A DNA stretch of 64,000 nucleotides from Brucella tritici (GTDB lineage Bacteria > Pseudomonadota > Alphaproteobacteria > Rhizobiales > Rhizobiaceae), in NCBI RefSeq assembly GCF_902825325.1, contig NZ_CADEAR010000006.1:186001-250000 (forward strand), read 5' to 3'. Shown piece after piece: positions 52,014 to 62,289 of this stretch; position 1 is the first letter of the stretch; the number at the start of each line of letters is the position of its first letter. The notes beneath the pieces were generated by a model. It searched no databases. It was not told the DNA's origin and worked only from the letters and a program-made list of their open reading frames with translations. Both the position numbers and the translations under genes were made by a program.

Positions 52014-53064
52014 CAGAGGATTGCTCCTTTCTCGATTGCCCGATGCTGCGTATGTTCGCAATATCGCGGAACCACTGCTTGATAGGCCGCGCGGGAATGC
52101 CTCCCCAGCGTTCCCCATCGGGTATGTCATTCATAACACCGCTTGCCGCGGCGACCTGCACACGCGAACCGATAATCAAATGATCCGCAAGCCCTACACG
52201 CCCACCCAGCATGGTCTGGTCGCCAATGACACAGCTACCGGAAATGCCGCAATGGGCAGCCACGATACAAAAACGGCCAATTCGCACGTTATGTGCGATC
52301 TGAACCAGATTATCGATTTTCGTACCTTCACCGATAACAGTGTCATTCAACGAACCACGATCAACCGTGGTATTGGCACCAATCTCGACATTATCCTGAA
52401 TGATAACGCGGCCAAGCTGGGGAACCTTTTCCAAACCCGCAGGGCCTGGAACATAACCAAAACCATCCTGTCCGATCCGGACACCGGGATGAAGTGAAAC
52501 ATGATTACCAATGAAAGCACATTGGATCGTGACCCCTGGTCCAATATAACTATCGCGCCCAATCTGGCTGTTCTCACCGATGACCGCCGTTGAAGCAATC
52601 AGCGTACCGGAGCCAACAGTCACGCCCTTGCCGATCACCGCGCCAGCTTCAATAGTCGCACCATCCTCGATATGCGCTGACGGGTGAATAATAGCAGCGG
52701 AAGAAACACCCGTTTCTCCAAACCAGCTGACCGGCTTGACGGATGCAGGAAAAAGCATTCGACCAACGGATGCGAAATCCCGTTGCGGATTACGGGTAAC
52801 CAGTGCCGCTATATGCTGCGGCACACTGTCTACGAGAGCTTCCGTACAGAGAACACCTGCAGCATTGATCGAGGAGAGGCCATCGGCGTTCTTCTTGCCC
52901 TCGACGAAAGCAAGCGAACCGTCAGCCGCGTCTTTCAGCGAAGAAAGACGCGCAACAGAACGCGGCGCAAGCTTCGGGTCACGAAGTCTTGCACCGGTAA
53001 AATCTGCGATATCGCCAATCGTGAGTTCACGCGAAGGCGCGAAAAAAACAGGATCTGCCATCAA
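52006..53064 (-). CDS. lpxD: UDP-3-O-(3-hydroxymyristoyl)glucosamine N-acyltransferase
   Basis: 352 residues. The N-terminal uridine-binding domain ([14 protein letters not shown]) is followed by a beta helix of hexapeptide repeats ([23 protein letters not shown]) with the catalytic His in [14 protein letters not shown] and a C-terminal helix. It adds the N-linked acyl chain in lipid A synthesis. Two adjacent ATG codons at 53064 and 53061. It follows bamA by about 45 bases. Confidence 0.96.
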   Translation of the reverse strand: MMADPVFFAPSRELTIGDIADFTGARLRDPKLAPRSVARLSSLKDAADGSLAFVEGKKNADGLSSINAAGVLCTEALVDSVPQHIAALVTRNPQRDFASVGRMLFPASVKPVSWFGETGVSSAAIIHPSAHIEDGATIEAGAVIGKGVTVGSGTLIASTAVIGENSQIGRDSYIGPGVTIQCAFIGNHVSLHPGVRIGQDGFGYVPGPAGLEKVPQLGRVIIQDNVEIGANTTVDRGSLNDTVIGEGTKIDNLVQIAHNVRIGRFCIVAAHCGISGSCVIGDQTMLGGRVGLADHLIIGSRVQVAAASGVMNDIPDGERWGGIPARPIKQWFRDIANIRSIGQSRKEQSSDE

Positions 53065-53111
53065 AACACTTTCTTCCCCGGGGTATTACGCCCCGGGAAA
53101 AGGCAAATCTA

Positions 53112-55457
53112 TTAGAACTTGGTCGAAACACCGAAGTTGAAGTTCTGAACCTTGTCGGTGTCAGCCTTCGCGATCGGGAACGCGTAGTCGAAGCGCAGGG
53201 GACCAAACGGTGAGGCCCACATCAAGCTGACACCTGCCGAAGCACGAAGCTTCTTGTCGTCACCAAGAGCACCTGGGGTATTATTGCCATAGAGCGTTGC
53301 TGCATCTGCGAACAGAGCACCACGGATGCCCAAGCTTTCCGGAACGAGCGGCATCGGGAACTGAACTTCAGCCGTACCGTTGAAATAGGTCGTTCCGCCC
53401 AGCCAATAACGCTTACCGCTTTCAGAATCCTGATAAGGACCAATACCGTTGAACTTGAAGCCGCGAATGATATCCGAGTTATTCTTGAACAAGTCGAAGA
53501 TGCGGACGCCATCATTGCCAAACTCGTGGATATAACCACCGCCGACGCCCAACATACCGACAATGTCGGCTTCCTGAGAAAGCGTCTTGTAGTAGTTAGC
53601 CTTAGCAGTCGTCTTGATATACTTCGCGTCACCACCGAGACCGGCAAACTCCTGCGTAAACTTGCCATAAAGACCGTCATGCGGGTTCTTCATGTCGTCG
53701 ATGGAGTTGTAGGTCAGCGAGTAGCTGATCGATGAACGAAGCCAAGGGCTGTGCTCAGCAGCTTCCAGCAACGCCGGTGCATAATAATCTTCCCGGTCAG
53801 CACGGAAAAGGTCGTACTTTTCCTGAACGAGGTTATACGCAATACCTGCAGAGAAGTTGTCCGTGATCGGCAAACCGAAACGGATCGTACCACCGGTCTG
53901 TTCGACGTCGTAATCGTCATTCACGCGGTACGTGCGGCGGAATACATCGAAACCAGCCGACAGACGATATCCGAGGAAATATGGCTCGGTGAACGACAGG
54001 CCGTAATTGCGCATATCGTCCTGACCGGCCCCCGCACTGATGCGGATATACTGGCCACGTCCGAGGAAGTTACGCTCAGTGATGGCAGCTTCGACCTGCG
54101 CACCTGGGGATTCACCACCGGTCGTGTAGCCACCACCGATCGAGAATTCACCCGTCGACTTTTCGACAACGTCAACGACGAGGATGACCTGATCCGGCTC
54201 GGAGCCAGGGGCGGTCGAAATGTTGACCGTCTGGAAGAAATCAAGCGCTTCGAGACGACGCTTCGCTCGCTGCACCATAACCTGATTGAAGGCATCACCT
54301 TCGTTCATGTCGAATTCACGGCGAATCACGAAATCGCGAGTCTTATCATTGCCGCGGATTTCAATACGCTGAATGTAAGCACGCGGGCCTTCGTCAACAC
54401 TATAAACGACCGAGATCGTGTGGTTATCAAAATCACGATCGCCGCGTGGCTCAACCTTTGCGAAAGCGTAGCCGCTACCAGCAACATTCTCGGTAACCGC
54501 GAGAACCGAATCTTCGATTTCCTTGGCACTGTAAGGCTTGCCCGAACGGGTCTTGACCAGATGATCCAGAGCCTGCCCGTCAACGCCTTCAACGTTGCTT
54601 TCGACGCTTACATTGCCGAACGTATAGCGCTGACCTTCATCAACTGTGATCGTGATCGTGTACTCGTTCGTCGAAGGATCAAGAACTGCATTCGACGAAA
54701 TGACGCGGAAATCCGCATAGCCACGATTGTAATAGAAACGACGGAGCGTTTCCTCGTCAGCCTGCAGACGACCTTCATCATAAACGTCATTACGCGTCAG
54801 CCACGAAAGCGGGTTCGAACGCTTGGTCGAAATCACGTCGCGCAGACGGCGGGCACTGAACGCCTGATTGCCGACGAAATCGACATTTGCGATCTTCGTG
54901 CGCGAACCTTCGTTGATTTCATAGACGACGTTTACACGCCCCTGACCAAGGTCAACCGTGCGCGCATTTACAGTCGCATCGCTGCGCCCGATATGTGCAT
55001 AGGCTCCCTTGATGGCCTCAACATCCGCTTCCATCGTCGCAGAGTCATAAGGCGAACGCGGCTTGAGCTGAACAGCACGAGTTAGATCAGGGTCCTTGAT
55101 CTTCTTATTGCCCTGGAAAAGGACATTGTTGACCACAGAACGCTCGGAAACATTCACAACGAGCGTGCTGCCGGACTGATTGATGCGAACATCCGAGAAC
55201 AGGCCCATCGCGAACAGACGCTTCACCGCAGCATCGATATCAGCGCTGGTGAAAGCCTTGCCCGGACGAATATCAATGTTGTCACGGATGGACTGTGCGT
55301 CGACGCGAGTGTTACCACGCACTTCGATACGGCTAACGACAGCTGCCTCAGCTACATTGACCGAAGTCAGCGAGAGTGCAGCAGTACCCGAAGCCACAAG
55401 AGCCACTGACATGGCGAGCGCAGAAGCGGCGCCAAAGAATTTAGAACTTGCCGTCAT
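53112..55457 (-). CDS. bamA: Outer membrane protein assembly factor BamA
   Basis: 781 residues: signal peptide (SVALVASGTAALSLTSVNVAEA, cleavage near residue 37), five POTRA domains (first RIEVRGNTRVDAQSIRDNI) over about residues 40-440, and a 16-strand barrel ending in an aromatic residue (FNFGVSTKF). The barrel contains the conserved VRGF-type loop as IRGFKFNGIGP. It inserts proteins into the outer membrane. The ATG at 55457 is preferred (GGAAAGC upstream); an upstream in-frame ATG at 55526 would hide the signal peptide. Order rseP-bamA-lpxD is conserved in alphaproteobacteria. Confidence 0.97.
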   Translation of the reverse strand: MTASSKFFGAASALAMSVALVASGTAALSLTSVNVAEAAVVSRIEVRGNTRVDAQSIRDNIDIRPGKAFTSADIDAAVKRLFAMGLFSDVRINQSGSTLVVNVSERSVVNNVLFQGNKKIKDPDLTRAVQLKPRSPYDSATMEADVEAIKGAYAHIGRSDATVNARTVDLGQGRVNVVYEINEGSRTKIANVDFVGNQAFSARRLRDVISTKRSNPLSWLTRNDVYDEGRLQADEETLRRFYYNRGYADFRVISSNAVLDPSTNEYTITITVDEGQRYTFGNVSVESNVEGVDGQALDHLVKTRSGKPYSAKEIEDSVLAVTENVAGSGYAFAKVEPRGDRDFDNHTISVVYSVDEGPRAYIQRIEIRGNDKTRDFVIRREFDMNEGDAFNQVMVQRAKRRLEALDFFQTVNISTAPGSEPDQVILVVDVVEKSTGEFSIGGGYTTGGESPGAQVEAAITERNFLGRGQYIRISAGAGQDDMRNYGLSFTEPYFLGYRLSAGFDVFRRTYRVNDDYDVEQTGGTIRFGLPITDNFSAGIAYNLVQEKYDLFRADREDYYAPALLEAAEHSPWLRSSISYSLTYNSIDDMKNPHDGLYGKFTQEFAGLGGDAKYIKTTAKANYYKTLSQEADIVGMLGVGGGYIHEFGNDGVRIFDLFKNNSDIIRGFKFNGIGPYQDSESGKRYWLGGTTYFNGTAEVQFPMPLVPESLGIRGALFADAATLYGNNTPGALGDDKKLRASAGVSLMWASPFGPLRFDYAFPIAKADTDKVQNFNFGVSTKF

Positions 55458-55794
55458 AGGCTTTCCGAACCTTCGTTTCTTTCTGTCCCCGGGGCGATTA
55501 ACCCAGAAAAGCACGTACAGATACAACCGTCATACCCGGTTTTTCCATACAAGCAAGCGTCACGGTTAAATTCTGTTTACTTAAGCAACCAGCGTGGCAT
55601 CCGCGCCACGCGATTTAAGCGTTATGGTAAACAAATCGCTTAGCTTTTCCAGCAGTCACTCCCAATTTTCACTTCTGTTTAACACCTTTCCCGATCCTCA
55701 TCGGAGAAGATGCGCGTCATAGCGGTCAGCTGACTGGAACCCTCCAGCCTGCACCGATCTCCAAGATCACCGCCTGAGCCAGCCGGAGAGTCAT
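55458..55794. other. Gap of 337 bases between rseP and bamA
   Basis: No ORF with a ribosome binding site is seen. The gap holds a 7-pair hairpin GCGTGGC/GCCACGC at 55592-55611 without a T run, flanked on both sides by TTTAAGC/TTAAGC sequences. It is the likely site of the bamA promoter (minus strand). Confidence 0.6.
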
Positions 55795-56934
55795 CTAGCA
55801 GGCAAACAGGTCATTGAAAAGTACGAACCCCATGAATCCCATAACAAGAAGGAATCCTATACGGTAGAAAATTTCCTGCGCTGCCGTAGATACCGGGCTA
55901 CCCTTGATGGCCTCAACCGCATAGAACACCAGATGACCACCATCCAGTGGCGGCAAAGGAAACAGGTTCAGAAGCCCTATACCGACGGACAACATCGCCA
56001 TCAGTTGAATGAGCCAGTCAAACCCCTGGCTTGCTGCCTTCCCGGCCATATTGGCAATCTTGACCGGACCGCCCAGCTGACATTTGTCCTCACGCCCAAC
56101 CGCAAAACGCTGGAAGAACTCTCCCGTACGGCTGATAATATAGCCTGTCTCCATGACAGCTTGTCTCACTGATTCGAGGGGACCATATTCAATCCGACGG
56201 AAATTACCGACTGCTTCGGTAGTCTCCACGCCGATAGCACCAAGCCTGATCTTGTTTCCAAGCGGATCGGTCCGTTCGACAATTGCCGGGACGGCCTGCA
56301 GATCAACCATCTTGCCATCACGCTCAACGGTGAAATTCAGCCTGTCTCCCGCGCGACCTGACACGATGCGTTGCACATCAGAAAAAGTTGTGATTTTTTC
56401 ACCGTCAACGCTGATAAAGCGATCTCCGGCTGCAAACCCTGCTTGAGCAGCGGGACTGTCTGGTTGGACGCCAGCGATCAGCGGATCAGAAATCTGACGG
56501 CCATAAAGTGCAAAGAAAACACTGAAAATAACAATAGTCAGAATGATATTGAAAGCAGGACCAGCAAAGACAGTCGCCGCGCGTTTCCACACGGGTTGAG
56601 TATGAAATGCCCTGCGCTGTTCATCTTCACTCAGGCTTGCATTATCTACATCGACAGGAGAGCTCGTGGCACTCTCATCACCGATGAATTTGACATAGCC
56701 ACCAAGCGGAATGGCGGAAATCTTCCACCGTGTCCCATGACGGTCCGTGAAGCCAATCAGCTCAGGTCCAAACCCGATAGAAAAGGCCTGCGAGCCAATA
56801 CCGCACCAGCGTGCAACCAGATAATGGCCCATTTCATGAACGAAGACCACAACGGTCAAAACGAAGAGAAATGGTATGATGGTCCCGACAAGCAGGCTTT
56901 CGCCACCCAGAAAAAAGGCCAACGCCTCCTGCAA
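55795..56934 (-). CDS. rseP: RIP metalloprotease RseP (site-2 protease)
   Basis: 379 residues. The zinc site HEMGH (HExxH) lies in the first membrane helix (FLFVLTVVVFVHEMGHYLVA), a PDZ domain covers about residues 145-230 (PDSPAAQAGFAAGDRFISVDGE) and the third zinc ligand is in LFPLPPLDGGHL. It cleaves membrane-bound anti-sigma factors and signal peptide remnants. It follows cdsA by about 85 bases. Confidence 0.96.
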   Translation of the reverse strand: MQEALAFFLGGESLLVGTIIPFLFVLTVVVFVHEMGHYLVARWCGIGSQAFSIGFGPELIGFTDRHGTRWKISAIPLGGYVKFIGDESATSSPVDVDNASLSEDEQRRAFHTQPVWKRAATVFAGPAFNIILTIVIFSVFFALYGRQISDPLIAGVQPDSPAAQAGFAAGDRFISVDGEKITTFSDVQRIVSGRAGDRLNFTVERDGKMVDLQAVPAIVERTDPLGNKIRLGAIGVETTEAVGNFRRIEYGPLESVRQAVMETGYIISRTGEFFQRFAVGREDKCQLGGPVKIANMAGKAASQGFDWLIQLMAMLSVGIGLLNLFPLPPLDGGHLVFYAVEAIKGSPVSTAAQEIFYRIGFLLVMGFMGFVLFNDLFAC

Positions 56935-57018
56935 ATCACTACTCCTTGCACAATGCTAGCGGGCTTCCGAAGAACCGAATGAGTCTTGAGCAATCCCGTA
57001 AACTCATTCGTTGCGCCC

Positions 57019-57831
57019 TTAAAAACTGAAGAAAATCGCGGACGGTACGTCTGGCTCAGCGAAAATTGCACCAAACACGTACAAAAGTGCGGCAGCGGCT
57101 ACAAGCCCATCAACCCGATCCAGAACACCACCATGTCCAGGCAAAAGGCGTCCAGAGTCCTTTGCGCCGAACTGGCGTTTCACCCATGATTCTGCAAGGT
57201 CGCCGATCTGCGAAACAACAGACAGTAACAGTGCGAGCAGCGGCACGAGCCAGCTGCCGGGCGCAGCCACCAGAGATGCAACCAGAATACCGCCAGCTAC
57301 TGCCGCAGCAGCGCCACCAATGGCGCCGGACCAAGTCTTATTCGGGGAAAAGCGTGGCGCCAGTTTCGGTCCACCCAACGCTCGGCCATTGAAGTAGGCC
57401 GCAATATCGGTGGACCAGACAACGGCGAAGAGGAAAACAATGGCCGTAAAGCCGAAAGGCTCGTCACCGCGCAGAAGCGAAAGCGAAATGGCAGAGAAGC
57501 CGGCATAAAAAAGTCCAGCTGCTGGCCAACCGCGACCTGCCCGCCATTGCGTGAACAATAGAATGAGGGTGCCTGCAAGCAGAACACCAATCGTCAGCAA
57601 TGCGCTCCGGTCCATCACGAGCAAAATGCTGGTAAGCAGCAGCCAACCCCAGCCAAACAGGCGCGAAAACGACGTTTGTTTCGATGCAGTCAGGCTTGTC
57701 CATTCATGGAACATGGCCAATCCGATCACAATCGAAAACAGCGTGAAACCCAAACCGCCGACCCATGTCAGCCACAAGGCGGCTGCACCGAGAACAATAG
57801 CGGTAATGATGCGGGTTTGCAGATTGGACAT
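57019..57831 (-). CDS. cdsA: Phosphatidate cytidylyltransferase
   Basis: 270 residues with several membrane helices. The CDP-alcohol signature is SPNKTWSGAIGGAAAAVAGGI and SQIGDLAESWVKRQFGAKDSGRLLPGHGGVLDRVDG (landmark KDSGRLLPGHGG). It makes CDP-diacylglycerol for phospholipid synthesis. The ATG at 57831 follows GAAAGG by 6 bases; an ATG at 57933 would add 34 residues overlapping uppS. Confidence 0.95.
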   Translation of the reverse strand: MSNLQTRIITAIVLGAAALWLTWVGGLGFTLFSIVIGLAMFHEWTSLTASKQTSFSRLFGWGWLLLTSILLVMDRSALLTIGVLLAGTLILLFTQWRAGRGWPAAGLFYAGFSAISLSLLRGDEPFGFTAIVFLFAVVWSTDIAAYFNGRALGGPKLAPRFSPNKTWSGAIGGAAAAVAGGILVASLVAAPGSWLVPLLALLLSVVSQIGDLAESWVKRQFGAKDSGRLLPGHGGVLDRVDGLVAAAALLYVFGAIFAEPDVPSAIFFSF

Positions 57832-57864
57832 TGAGACCTTTCGACAGAATGGCTTGCGCCATAT

Positions 57865-57898
57865 TAGAGCATTCTCAGTCGTTCCACCTCTCTGGAAC
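57865..57898. repeat. AGAGCAT-type repeat remnant between cdsA and uppS
   Basis: TAGAGCATTCTCAGTC is followed by the small hairpin GTTCCA/TGGAAC. It resembles the edge of the longer repeats and sits in the 70-base gap upstream of cdsA. Confidence 0.5.
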
Positions 57899-57902
57899 CA
57901 CT

Positions 57903-58670
57903 TTATACAGCCGCCCCCTTGGTCGAAGGACATGCGATTTCTTCTTCACGTTCTTCCAGCCCGACTCGTACTTCAACACCACCGAATCGACGCTCGCGCT
58001 GGCGAAATGCCTCATAAGCTGCATCTAGGTCAGAGGATCGAAAATCTGGCCAATGAATTGGCAGGAACAGAAACTCGGAATACGCCGCTTGCCAGAGTAG
58101 AAAGTTCGACAGGCGCATTTCCCCGCTCGTACGGATAATGAGGTCCGGATCGGGTATCCCGGCAGTATCAAGATTTGCGGAAATCAGTTCGCCCGAGATA
58201 GAGGACGGATCAAGCCGCCCGGCAGCAACATCGCGCGCCAGGCTTCGAACGGCACGGACTATCTCGTCGCGGGAACCGTAGTTGAAAGCTATAATCAGGT
58301 TGAGGCCGGTATTTCGATGCGTAAGCGTCTCCGCCTCGATCAGCAACGCACGGATGTCGGCCGCAAGTTCCTCACGCTCGCCAATAATGCTGACCCGCAC
58401 ATTATTGCGATGCAGTTCCGCAAGATCACGACGGATGAAAATCTTCAACAACCCCAGAAGATCGTTCACCTCGCCGCTGGGGCGGGACCAGTTCTCTGAA
58501 GAGAACGCAAACAATGTAAGGTAGCCGAGACCACGATCCCCGGCTGCCCGTACAGTCTCGCGAAGAGCTTCCACCCCAGCCCGGTGCCCGGCGCTGCGTG
58601 GCAAATTGCGTGCCTTCGCCCAACGGCCATTGCCATCCATGATAATGGCTATGTGGCGCGGATCGGACAT
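57903..58670 (-). CDS. uppS: Isoprenyl transferase (undecaprenyl diphosphate synthase)
   Basis: 255 residues. Motifs: [27 protein letters not shown] at the N-terminus (catalytic Asp in MDGNGRWA), [24 protein letters not shown] and [24 protein letters not shown] (landmark [12 protein letters not shown]). It makes the C55 lipid carrier for cell-wall synthesis. The ATG at 58670 follows GGGAG; a start at 58688 is in frame. Confidence 0.96.
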   Translation of the reverse strand: MSDPRHIAIIMDGNGRWAKARNLPRSAGHRAGVEALRETVRAAGDRGLGYLTLFAFSSENWSRPSGEVNDLLGLLKIFIRRDLAELHRNNVRVSIIGEREELAADIRALLIEAETLTHRNTGLNLIIAFNYGSRDEIVRAVRSLARDVAAGRLDPSSISGELISANLDTAGIPDPDLIIRTSGEMRLSNFLLWQAAYSEFLFLPIHWPDFRSSDLDAAYEAFRQRERRFGGVEVRVGLEEREEEIACPSTKGAAV

Positions 58671-58705
58671 GGCGAAGCTCTCCCTCATTGAAAACCATGC
58701 AAGTC

Positions 58706-59266
58706 CTAGACCTGCATGATCTCCCCTTCTTTCACTGCAACGACCTTATCCATTTCTGCAATGGTTTCGTCGGTCAGCTTCTGCACTTTTTCAGATAGAA
58801 CGCGGCTGTCATCCTGACTGATGAGGCTGTCCTTCTCCAGCTTTTTCAGAGTGTCCATGCCGTCGCGGCGCACATGGCGGGCAGCGATACGGCCCTGCTC
58901 AGCATACTGATGGGCGATCTTGACCAGCTCCTTGCGCCGCTGTTCGTTCAATTCCGGCAGCGGAATGCGCAGGGTCATGCCATCAGTAATAGGATTGAGA
59001 CCAAGGCCAGAATCGCGAATCGCGCGTTCCACTGCGCCCACCATGCTCTTGTCCCAGACGGAAACCGAAAGCATGCGCGATTCGGGAACAGTGATATTGG
59101 CAACCTGATTGATCGGCATCGTTGAGCCATAGGCTTCGATGGTGATCGGCTCCAGCAAGCTTGCCGAAGCGCGACCCGTACGCAGACCGTTAAGGTCATG
59201 CTTCAAAGAGTTGATAGCGCCTTCCATGCGGCGTTTCAGGTCGTTGATGTCGAAAGCATCACTCAT
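58706..59266 (-). CDS. frr: Ribosome recycling factor
   Basis: 186 residues, the standard length. Conserved: [17 protein letters not shown] near the start, [23 protein letters not shown] and [19 protein letters not shown] region ([18 protein letters not shown]). It recycles ribosomes after termination together with EF-G. It lies 33 bases after pyrH and 35 bases before uppS. Confidence 0.97.
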   Translation of the reverse strand: MSDAFDINDLKRRMEGAINSLKHDLNGLRTGRASASLLEPITIEAYGSTMPINQVANITVPESRMLSVSVWDKSMVGAVERAIRDSGLGLNPITDGMTLRIPLPELNEQRRKELVKIAHQYAEQGRIAARHVRRDGMDTLKKLEKDSLISQDDSRVLSEKVQKLTDETIAEMDKVVAVKEGEIMQV

Positions 59267-59299
59267 ACATTTTCTCCTTCGATACGCAGCAAAGGTCGA

Positions 59300-60022
59300 T
59301 CAATTATCGGAAACGATCGTGCAGCGCCCCTTGCCTTGCAGAATTTCGGCCAAGCCGCCGTTTTCATGGATGGAATAGACTATTATCGGAATGTTGTTCT
59401 CACGCGCAAGGGCAACAGCAGCTGTATCCATGACCGCAAGCCCGCGATCGAGAACTTCTTTGTGCGTCAGACTGTCAAAACGAGTTGCGTTCGGATCCTT
59501 CTTCGGGTCGGCAGAATAGATTCCGTCAACCTGCGTGCCCTTCAAGAGTGCATCGGCTTCAATTTCCGCTGCACGAAGAGCTGCTGCCGAATCCGTTGTG
59601 AAGAATGGATTTCCGGTACCGCCGGCAAAGATCACGACCTTGCCCTCATCCATATAGGCCGTAGCCTGCCTCTGCGAGAAGCTCTCACAGATTTCTGGCA
59701 TAGCGATGGCCGATAGCACGACAGAATCAACACCGATCTTGTGCAGGGAGGTGCGTAGCGCCAGCGAATTGATGACCGTAGCTAGCATGCCCATGTGGTC
59801 GCCCGTCACACGGTCGCCGCCTTTGGAAGCCACAGCGACGCCACGGAAAATGTTCCCACCGCCAATGACGACGCCAACTTCAACGCCGAGCGAACGTGCC
59901 TGCTTGATATCGTTTGCAATGCGGTCTGCAACGGAAACATCGATCCCAAAGCCCTGACTGCCCATCAACGCCTCGCCGGAGGCTTTCAAAAGGACGCGTT
60001 TGTAGGCGGGCTTACCGGACAT
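59300..60022 (-). CDS. pyrH: UMP kinase
   Basis: 240 residues of the amino-acid kinase fold: RVLLKASGEALMG near the N-terminus, VGVVIGGGNIFRG, GDHMGMLATVINSLAL and VVIFAGGTGNPFFTTDSAAALRA (landmark GGTGNPFFTTD). It phosphorylates UMP. The ATG at 60022 matches the family start; an in-frame ATG at 60130 would lie beyond a strong hairpin. Confidence 0.97.
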   Translation of the reverse strand: MSGKPAYKRVLLKASGEALMGSQGFGIDVSVADRIANDIKQARSLGVEVGVVIGGGNIFRGVAVASKGGDRVTGDHMGMLATVINSLALRTSLHKIGVDSVVLSAIAMPEICESFSQRQATAYMDEGKVVIFAGGTGNPFFTTDSAAALRAAEIEADALLKGTQVDGIYSADPKKDPNATRFDSLTHKEVLDRGLAVMDTAAVALARENNIPIIVYSIHENGGLAEILQGKGRCTIVSDN

Positions 60023-60074
60023 TGGATGCTCTCCGCAGATCGAGATCAAGGGTTGTGTTCGGGTTCCGATACAC

Positions 60075-60106
60075 GAAGGGCATCGCGTTGTCACGCGATG
60101 CCCTTC
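60075..60106. other. Strong hairpin between tsf and pyrH
   Basis: GAAGGGCATCGCG and its exact complement pair (13 pairs) around TTGTCA. It lies 53 bases upstream of the pyrH start and 88 bases after tsf on the minus strand. There is no T run, so it may lower or process the tsf-pyrH transcript. Confidence 0.6.
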
Positions 60107-60193
60107 ATAATCAAAAGCCTTTTCTGGCAATCAGCGCATTCCAAAAAACGGAAACCAGTCTTTGGGACAAATCGCGCTGAAGATCAGAGCTGT

Positions 60194-61111
60194 TTAGCTC
60201 TTGACGGCAGCTGCCACTTCAGCAGCAAAATCGGTCTCTTCCTTCTCGATGCCTTCGCCGAGAGCGATACGGACAAAGCCAGTGATCTTCGCCGGTGCAC
60301 CGATGGCCTTCTCAGCTTCCTTGAGGGCCGCTGCAACCGTCAGGTCAGGATTGATGACGAAAGCCTGCGAAAGAAGAACAACTTCTTCGTAGAACTTGCG
60401 CATACGACCTTCGATCATCTTTTCGATGATGTTGTCCGGCTTGCCGGATTCACGAGCCTGCTCGATGAAGATCGCCTTCTCGCGCTCGGCAGCAGCCGGG
60501 TCAACGTCTTCGGCAGTCAAAGCCAGCGGGTTGATTGCAGCAACGTGCATGGCAACCTGGCGGCCAAATGCATTTGCAGCTTCTGCGTCACCGGCAGTTT
60601 CGATGGCAACGAGAACGCCGAGCTTGCCGAGGCCGTCAGCAACACCGTTGTGGATGTAGGTCGCGACAACGCCCTGCGGGACGGTCAGCGCAGCCGAACG
60701 GCGGAAACCAATGTTTTCACCAATGGTGGCAACGGCGTCCTTTGCCGTTTCGGTAACGGTCTTGCCGCCAACGTCGGCGTTGGCCACGGCTTCCGTCGAG
60801 CCATCGGTCGACAAGGCAGCCTGGGCGATCTTGCGGACGAGATCCTGGAAAGCTTCGTTGCGAGCAACGAAATCGGTTTCGGAATTGACTTCAACGACAA
60901 CAGCCTTGTTGCCGGAAGCTGCAACGCCCACCAAACCTTCGGCAGCCGTACGGCCAGCCTTCTTGTCGGCCTTTGCAATACCCTTGGCGCGCAGCCAGTC
61001 AACGGCAGCGTCGATATCGCCATTGGTTTCAGCAAGTGCAGCCTTGCAGTCCATCATGCCGGCGCCGGTGAGGTCGCGGAGTTCTTTGACGAGAGATGCG
61101 GAAATGCTCAT
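60194..61111 (-). CDS. tsf: Elongation factor Ts
   Basis: 305 residues. N-terminal UBA-like domain with [20 protein letters not shown], core domains with [16 protein letters not shown], and the C-terminal module ([20 protein letters not shown]). It exchanges GDP for GTP on EF-Tu. The ATG at 61111 (MSISASLV) is preferred, with AAAGGCGA upstream. It forms the conserved rpsB-tsf-pyrH-frr order. Confidence 0.97.
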   Translation of the reverse strand: MSISASLVKELRDLTGAGMMDCKAALAETNGDIDAAVDWLRAKGIAKADKKAGRTAAEGLVGVAASGNKAVVVEVNSETDFVARNEAFQDLVRKIAQAALSTDGSTEAVANADVGGKTVTETAKDAVATIGENIGFRRSAALTVPQGVVATYIHNGVADGLGKLGVLVAIETAGDAEAANAFGRQVAMHVAAINPLALTAEDVDPAAAEREKAIFIEQARESGKPDNIIEKMIEGRMRKFYEEVVLLSQAFVINPDLTVAAALKEAEKAIGAPAKITGFVRIALGEGIEKEETDFAAEVAAAVKS

Positions 61112-61135
61112 GATATCGCCTTTCACGAAAGCGAA

Positions 61136-61156
61136 GGCACACCGGATGGGTGTGCC
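61136..61156. other. Hairpin in the rpsB-tsf gap
   Basis: GGCACACC and GGTGTGCC pair around GGATG, 25 bases upstream of the tsf start and about 140 bases after rpsB on the minus strand. In E. coli an attenuator is known between rpsB and tsf; this could be a counterpart. Confidence 0.55.
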
Positions 61157-61297
61157 AACTTTTAACCGGCGCTTGATTTCTGGATCACGATTAGCCTGAG
61201 CATTGCACTTCAGGAATCACAATCCCGCACCGGGATGAAACGAGATTATCCACCCGCCCTATCACAGATATGACGGATGGATGAAATCATACGCTGA

Positions 61298-62068
61298 TTA
61301 AGCGCCTTCAGCCGGAGCTTCGAGAGCTGGCTCAACCGGAGCTTCAGCCTGTGCACCGACGTCGATGCCCATTGCGCCCTGCTGACGAGCAATGCCGTCG
61401 AGAGCGGCGCGAGCAATCAGATCGCAATAAAGAGCGATAGCGCGTGCGGCGTCGTCGTTGCCCGGAATCGGGTAGTCGATCTGGTCGGGATCGCAGTTCG
61501 AATCGATCACTGCAACAACCGGAATACCAAGACGCTTGGCTTCCTGAATAGCAATCGCTTCCTTGTTGGTATCGATGATGAACATCAGGTCCGGAACCGA
61601 ACCCATGTCCTTGATACCGCCAAGGGCGCGGTCAAGCTTTTCGCGCTCACGCTCGAGGTTGAGACGTTCCTTCTTGGTGAAGCCCTGAGCTTCGCCAGCC
61701 AGAAGTTCGTCGAGCTTGCGCAGACGCTGGATCGAGTTGGAGATCGTCTTCCAGTTTGTCATCATGCCGCCGAGCCAGCGTGCATTGACGTAGTACTGTG
61801 CCGAACGGTTGGCAGCATCGGCGATGATGTCCGAAGCCTGACGCTTCGTGCCGACGAACAGAACGCGACCGCCGCGAGCAACCGTGTCAGAAACAACCTT
61901 CAGCGCATTGTGCAGCAGAGGAACGGTCTGGGACAGATCGAGAATGTGGATGTTGTTACGGTCACCATAGATGTATGGTGCCATTTTCGGGTTCCAGCGA
62001 TGGGTCTGGTGGCCGAAGTGAACACCAGCTTCCAGAAGCTGGCGCATGCTGAAATCAGGCAATGCCAT
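61298..62068 (-). CDS. rpsB: 30S ribosomal protein S2
   Basis: 256 residues. [29 protein letters not shown] at the start (landmark [13 protein letters not shown]), then [23 protein letters not shown] and the conserved [21 protein letters not shown] (landmark [15 protein letters not shown]). A short Ala/Glu/Pro C-terminal tail is usual in rhizobia. The ATG at 62068 follows AAAGGAAAA. A large hairpin lies in its leader. Confidence 0.97.
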   Translation of the reverse strand: MALPDFSMRQLLEAGVHFGHQTHRWNPKMAPYIYGDRNNIHILDLSQTVPLLHNALKVVSDTVARGGRVLFVGTKRQASDIIADAANRSAQYYVNARWLGGMMTNWKTISNSIQRLRKLDELLAGEAQGFTKKERLNLEREREKLDRALGGIKDMGSVPDLMFIIDTNKEAIAIQEAKRLGIPVVAVIDSNCDPDQIDYPIPGNDDAARAIALYCDLIARAALDGIARQQGAMGIDVGAQAEAPVEPALEAPAEGA

Positions 62069-62084
62069 CTTTATTTTCCTTTTC

Positions 62085-62136
62085 CGGTTTAACCTCCACG
62101 GGCTGAGGCGATTTCTCGCCACCGGAGGTTTTTGCC
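62085..62136 (-). promoter_or_regulatory. Structured 5' leader of rpsB
   Basis: Nested arms in the leader: CCGG...CCGG outermost, then AACCTCC (62091-62097) with GGAGGTT (62124-62130), then GGCGA (62107-62111) with TCGCC (62116-62120). The structure ends 17 bases before the rpsB start codon and could be an S2 autoregulation site; no known motif was matched. Confidence 0.5.
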
Positions 62137-62229
62137 GGATTTCTCCCGACAAAAGCCCAATCCCGTGTGTGGAATAGGCGCGCTGTTAACGGATCGCGCC
62201 GTGAAATGCAACCCCATGCCATAGGAATT

Positions 62230-62263
62230 ACGGCAGGCGGCGACCGAGGGCCCTACCTGCCGT
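62230..62263. other. Hairpin between the SnoaL-like gene and rpsB
   Basis: ACGGCAGG and CCTGCCGT pair across an 18-base GC-rich loop. It lies 27 bases after the stop of the gene at 62290 on the minus strand, so it may end that transcript, although no T run is present. Confidence 0.5.
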
Positions 62264-62289
62264 ATCGGCTTGCACACATAGAATAACGC

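Noticed and set aside
53751-55085. A 444-codon plus-strand frame opposite bamA
   Set aside because: Antisense shadow of bamA; no ribosome binding site and no domain.
59795-61165. A 456-codon plus-strand frame opposite pyrH and tsf
   Set aside because: Antisense shadow covering two well-defined genes and the hairpin between them.
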